This document shows positions 33,901 through 34,745 of a DNA stretch of 34,745 nt, in pieces. Both the position numbers and the translations under genes were made by a program. The stretch covers positions 81,890-116,634 of the forward strand of contig CAMAXW010000005.1 in assembly GCA_945862315.1 (NCBI GenBank), in the 5' to 3' direction. Source of the stretch: Klebsiella pneumoniae (GTDB taxonomy: Bacteria; Pseudomonadota; Gammaproteobacteria; Ga0077536). The notes under the pieces were generated by a model. That model saw nothing but the letters and a program-made list of their open reading frames with translations. It did not search any database and was not told where the DNA came from. Each line of letters begins with the position of its first letter. Position 1 is the stretch's first letter.

Positions 33901-34745
33901 ATGTCACCTCGCTCCCCACGCGCGCTGCGCGTTGTCGTTATTGGCGCTGGCATGGCCGGCATTTTGGCCGGGATCCGTTTGGCCGAGGCGGGGTTTTCCG
34001 ACTACGTCATTTTTGAGAAATCAGCGCGGGTGGGGGGCACCTGGCGCGAGAATACCTACCCCGGTATCGCCTGCGATGTCCCAGCCCATCTCTACACCTA
34101 CAGTTTCGCGCCCAACCCGGACTGGTCGCAGACTTTTGCACCGGGCTCAGAAATTCAAGCCTATTTCGAGCGCATGGCCACCCAATACCAGGTCATGCCG
34201 CACATCCGCTTTAACGCCGAAATCACCCGCTGCGAGTTTGTGGAGGGCCGCTGGCAGCTAACCCTCGCAGACGGCACCCACGAGGTCGGCGATGTGGTCA
34301 TTGGGGCGAGCGGCGTGCTGCATCATCCTAATATTCCCGAACTACCGGGCTTGGCGGACTTCGCGGGCGCGAGCTTTCACAGTGCCCGCTGGAACCATCA
34401 AGTCCCGTTGGACGATCAGCGCGTGGGGGTTATCGGCACCGGGTCCACGGCCATCCAGATTACCTCGGCGCTGGTGCCGCGCGCGGCGCACTACACGCTG
34501 TTTCAGCGCACGCCGCAGTGGGTGATGGCGATTGAAAACCCGCTCTATAGCCCAGCCGAACGCGCTGAGTTTGCCCGTGATCCCGAGAAAATAGAGGCCA
34601 TACGGGCCGCCGCCAATACCATGATGGTCGACTTTGTCTCTAACGCGGTGATCGACGCCGACTCGCCCGGCATGAAATCTATCGAGCGGCGTTGCCAACA
34701 AAATCTCGAGCACAGCGTGGCCGATCCCCTGCTCCGCGAGCGCCT
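33901..34745 (+). CDS. Flavin-containing / Baeyer-Villiger-type monooxygenase, 5' part
   Basis: The frame is open to the window edge and gives 281 residues. The N-terminus has the FAD-binding loop VIGAGMAGILAG (GxGxxG at 15-20), then VGGTWRENTYPGIACDVPAHLYTYSF, typical of the cyclohexanone/phenylacetone monooxygenase group. F154-x-G-x3-H160-x3-W164 fits the FxGxxxHxxxW fingerprint, but the next residue is Asn where Baeyer-Villiger enzymes usually have Pro. The NADPH loop is GTGSTAIQ from residue 179. Such enzymes turn ketones into esters or lactones with NADPH and oxygen. TAAGGA lies 11 bases before the ATG. The gene starts 32 bp after yebC; the C-terminal half is outside the window. Confidence 0.9.
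   Translation, partial: MSPRSPRALRVVVIGAGMAGILAGIRLAEAGFSDYVIFEKSARVGGTWRENTYPGIACDVPAHLYTYSFAPNPDWSQTFAPGSEIQAYFERMATQYQVMPHIRFNAEITRCEFVEGRWQLTLADGTHEVGDVVIGASGVLHHPNIPELPGLADFAGASFHSARWNHQVPLDDQRVGVIGTGSTAIQITSALVPRAAHYTLFQRTPQWVMAIENPLYSPAERAEFARDPEKIEAIRAAANTMMVDFVSNAVIDADSPGMKSIERRCQQNLEHSVADPLLRER

Overview
The window looks like a chromosomal segment of a moderately GC-rich gammaproteobacterium. It carries the LPS-assembly/biogenesis run lptD-surA-pdxA-rsmA, apaG-apaH, the lgt-thyA pair, comM/ubiK, glnK-amt and the 3' end of mpl, all typical of Gammaproteobacteria. The second half is rich in oxidative and catabolic enzymes (two P450s, two luciferase-like flavoenzymes, a GST, hydantoinase subunits, an amidase, a Baeyer-Villiger-like monooxygenase), which suggests an environmental, probably uncultivated lineage. 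I cannot name a genus. No rRNA, tRNA, CRISPR array, intact insertion sequence or integrase was seen.

Region 1 (1-8.4 kb) is housekeeping: the mpl end, a LON-domain protein, lptD, surA, pdxA and rsmA on the plus strand, converging on aroE and a tandem cNMP-binding/rhodanese protein on the minus strand. Region 2 (8.4-11.4 kb) holds a two-motif CDGSH iron-sulfur protein and the nitrogen module glnK-amt on the minus strand. Each of those two genes has its own near-consensus sigma-54 promoter, read directly from the sequence; ubiK starts divergently. Region 3 (11.4-16.5 kb) has comM, apaG and apaH on plus, meeting folA-thyA-lgt on minus tail to tail with a 4-bp overlap.

Region 4 (16.5-22.8 kb) begins with about 970 bp in which I recognise no gene. 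A compact plus-strand operon follows: P450, LLM flavoenzyme, GST, second P450, second LLM flavoenzyme. The two P450s are clear paralogues and both keep their catalytic motifs. The order P450-LLM then P450-LLM around a GST suggests a two-step oxidative pathway whose substrate cannot be read from the sequence. No redox partner or regulator is visible beside it.

Region 5 (22.8-26.5 kb) has a secreted DUF2092-type protein translationally coupled to a secreted glycine-rich protein with five 9-residue repeats, then an ABC-F ATPase. Region 6 (26.5-32.8 kb, minus strand) has an amidase, the large hydantoinase/oxoprolinase subunits A and B, and a small SRPBCC protein, a probable amide or cyclic-amide hydrolysis locus. 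Region 7 (32.8 kb to the end) has a YebC paralogue and the N-terminal 281 residues of a flavin monooxygenase cut by the window edge.
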